DNA of 64,000 nucleotides from Roseivirga ehrenbergii (GTDB lineage Bacteria > Bacteroidota > Bacteroidia > Cytophagales > Cyclobacteriaceae), in contig NZ_LQZQ01000052.1 in the NCBI RefSeq assembly GCF_001593005.1, forward strand, positions 23,279 to 87,278, written 5' to 3'. The notes beneath the pieces were generated by a model, which saw only the letters and a program-made list of their open reading frames with translations, was not told the DNA's origin and ran no database searches. This document shows, piece after piece, positions 62,684 to 64,000 of this stretch. Positions within the stretch are counted from its first letter, which is position 1. Each line of letters begins with the position of its first letter. A program made the translations under genes and the position numbers.

Positions 62684-62715
62684 TTGCTTCAAATCTTTCT
62701 CTGGCTCTAAATTTG
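62684..62715 (+). promoter_or_regulatory. Consensus promoter of the mltB-like gene
   Basis: The plus strand reads TTG (62684-62686), 21 bases, TAAATTTG (62708-62715). Initiation near 62722 gives a leader of about 26 bases before the ATG at 62748. Confidence 0.6.
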
Positions 62716-62747
62716 TAAATGAAGTTCGAAAAAGCCTAAATTCGAAC

Positions 62748-63722
62748 ATGATCAAATCATTTACTTTCACTGCTCTTTTATTTATCTCGTTTGGCGCTTT
62801 CGCTCAAATCGATGATTCTGCTGTTGCCAACTTTGCCAAGTCATTTTCTGAAAAGAATAATGTTCCGATCGAAGAAATCAACGCCATTCTAAATAAGGCT
62901 ACCTATCAAGCCGATATTATTGAGAAAATATCGAAGCCAGCAGAAGGCACCATGACTTGGGGGCGTTATCGAAAAATATTCATTACTGACGAACGCATTA
63001 ACGCAGGGGTAGAGTTTTGGAAAGAACACGGTGAAACTTTAGCAAAAGTGAGTGCCGACACTGGTGTTCCAGAACATATCATCCTAGGAATTATTGGAGT
63101 AGAAACTTACTTCGGAAGAATTAAAGGTAGCTACAAAGTACTAGATGCTCTTTACACTCTCTCTTTCGGTTACCCTAAACGCTCCAAGTTTTTCACTTCT
63201 GAACTCGAAGCTTACTTAATATTGGCTAAGGAAGAAAAACTAGACATTGAAACCACAAAAGGCTCTTATGCGGGGGCGATGGGATACAGCCAATTTATGC
63301 CTACTAGTTACCGTGCCTATGCCAAAAGTTTTGAGGAAAACGGCACAAGAGATTTAATCAATTCGCCAGAAGATGCCATTACTTCGGTAGCCAATTACCT
63401 GAAAGTGCATCGTTGGGAGAAAGGTGAGCCTATAACTTCAAAGGCCACTATGACTCGCAAAATCACTAACTTAAATAAACAGGTACTTAAACCTAAAAAC
63501 AAAGTAAGCGACTATACCGCTATTGGTTTTCAGCCAGTCGAAAAGTTAAATGCCAATAGCCCTGCCACTATGATTATTCTTGAAAACGAACAAGGAGAAG
63601 AACACTGGTTTGGCATGAATAACTTTTATGTAATTACGCGCTACAATCATAGCCCACTTTACGCCATGGCGGTTTATCAGTTGGCTGAAGCTGTCAAAGC
63701 TAAAAAAGGTAAGGCTGAATAA
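62748..63722 (+). CDS. MltB-type lytic murein transglycosylase
   Basis: A 324-residue exported enzyme that cleaves the glycan strand of peptidoglycan, leaving 1,6-anhydro ends. Signal peptide (1-19, SFGAFAQ). The catalytic glutamate is in IIGVETYFGRIKG (about residues 119-131, E123), with GSYAGAMGYSQFMPTSYRAYA (about 175-195) and the helices DAITSVANYLKVHRW. The C-terminal domain (about 215-320) ends in the WFGMNNFYVITRYN(H)SP motif of MltB relatives. It has its own promoter and terminator. Confidence 0.9.
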   Translation: MIKSFTFTALLFISFGAFAQIDDSAVANFAKSFSEKNNVPIEEINAILNKATYQADIIEKISKPAEGTMTWGRYRKIFITDERINAGVEFWKEHGETLAKVSADTGVPEHIILGIIGVETYFGRIKGSYKVLDALYTLSFGYPKRSKFFTSELEAYLILAKEEKLDIETTKGSYAGAMGYSQFMPTSYRAYAKSFEENGTRDLINSPEDAITSVANYLKVHRWEKGEPITSKATMTRKITNLNKQVLKPKNKVSDYTAIGFQPVEKLNANSPATMIILENEQGEEHWFGMNNFYVITRYNHSPLYAMAVYQLAEAVKAKKGKAE

Positions 63723-63792
63723 GAAATCAGAGAAAGTACTATTGAGAAAATGACTCGCAGCAATATTAACTTGCCATGGCTATTTTCTAGAG

Positions 63793-63823
63793 AAACCCTG
63801 ATCTAAACTGATCAGGGTTTTTT
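63793..63823 (+). terminator. Intrinsic terminator after the mltB-like gene
   Basis: An 11-pair perfect stem AAACCCTGATC...GATCAGGGTTT with a 6-base loop and a TTTTTT run. It lies 70 bases after the stop codon. Confidence 0.85.
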
Positions 63824-63852
63824 GTGCCTTTATAGTGCTCATTGTGAATGAT

Positions 63853-63890
63853 TAAAAAAAAGGGACTACACCATTTTTGACGTAATCCCT
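63853..63890 (-). terminator. Intrinsic terminator of the partial minus-strand gene
   Basis: On the minus strand AGGGATTAC pairs with GTAGTCCCT (one G-T), loop of 12, followed by TTTTTTTT. It lies 27 bases after the stop codon at 63917, supporting the reality of that gene. Confidence 0.8.
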
Positions 63891-63916
63891 CTTCTGCGTC
63901 TGTTAGGTTTCCCTTT

Positions 63917-64000
63917 TTACCTACTCAACCTCACAATATGCACCCAGCTGTTTTTGAATCGGGTGTCGTTCCTGATTTCTTTCATGCGGGCGATGGCCTT
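63917..64000 (-). CDS. C-terminal fragment of a gene (cut by window edge)
   Basis: The final 27 codons and TAA stop of a minus-strand frame entering from the window edge (residues KAIARMKEIRNDTRFKN then SWVHIVRLSR). The sequence is basic, probably the last helix and strand of a cytoplasmic protein. The terminator right after its stop supports it. The family cannot be recognised from so short a piece. Confidence 0.55.
   Translation of the reverse strand, partial: KAIARMKEIRNDTRFKNSWVHIVRLSR

Noticed and set aside
1..64000. CRISPR array, insertion sequences, prophage or integron
   Set aside because: No regularly spaced direct repeats, no transposase, integrase or phage structural gene was seen in any frame.

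Overview
The window comes from a Bacteroidota chromosome, most likely a Cytophagales-type marine or soil bacterium; this is inferred from the gene content and no 16S gene is present. The pointers are gldH beside a RicT/PSP1 gene, a GWxTD-domain protein, DUF2723, DUF5916 and DUF3472 proteins, a LytTR regulator paired with a TPR histidine kinase, weak or absent Shine-Dalgarno sequences, and several promoters of the Bacteroidota form TTG-N17-22-TAnnTTTG. The two tRNA genes have textbook copies of that promoter.

Region by region: 1-3483 holds the start of a secreted protein, an inverted-repeat (REP-like) intergenic region and a two-component system. 3832-7031 holds a DUF3472 lipoprotein and, convergent to it, a PurF-like amidotransferase. 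7041-20135 carries complex I as two blocks, nuoH-I-J-K-L-M-N and nuoA-B-C-D. They are separated by murI, a tRNA-Lys and a BatE-like gene, and nuoE, nuoF and nuoG are absent. 20142-26251 is a run of minus-strand housekeeping genes (LON-domain protein, icd, panB, MscS channel, PyrR-like phosphoribosyltransferase, Lrp regulator, TPR protein). 26371-40451 is mostly plus strand: a DUF2723 (GT117) mannosyltransferase-like enzyme, GWxTD protein, rlmB, recQ, purD, ricT and gldH, with kdsD-manC and a methyltransferase on the minus strand. 40448-45283 has a 1334-residue DUF4011-type SF1 helicase and a methyltransferase. 45537-49499 holds a DUF5916 outer-membrane protein, an AcpH-like gene with an apparent ATC start, a PH-like membrane protein and fluC/crcB.

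Two accessory modules stand out. At 49696-53405 an N6-adenine DNA methyltransferase is coupled by a TGATG overlap to a small gene with a PD-(D/E)xK nuclease pattern; this looks like a compact restriction-modification pair. At 54570-59766 four minus-strand genes follow a consensus promoter. They encode a 975-residue secreted protein laid out like an usher (N-terminal Ig-like part, large beta-barrel, two C-terminal Ig-like domains), a periplasmic protein like a PapD-type chaperone, and two paralogous secreted subunits with the same C-terminal TLAEDL strand. I read this as an undescribed, or poorly described, chaperone-usher-like surface-fibre system of Bacteroidota. An intrinsic terminator between the two subunit genes would make the first the major subunit.

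The last 4 kb has a tRNA-Leu(GAG), a LiaF-like membrane protein, a small unknown gene with a predicted outer-membrane protein, an MltB-type lytic transglycosylase and the tail of a further minus-strand gene.
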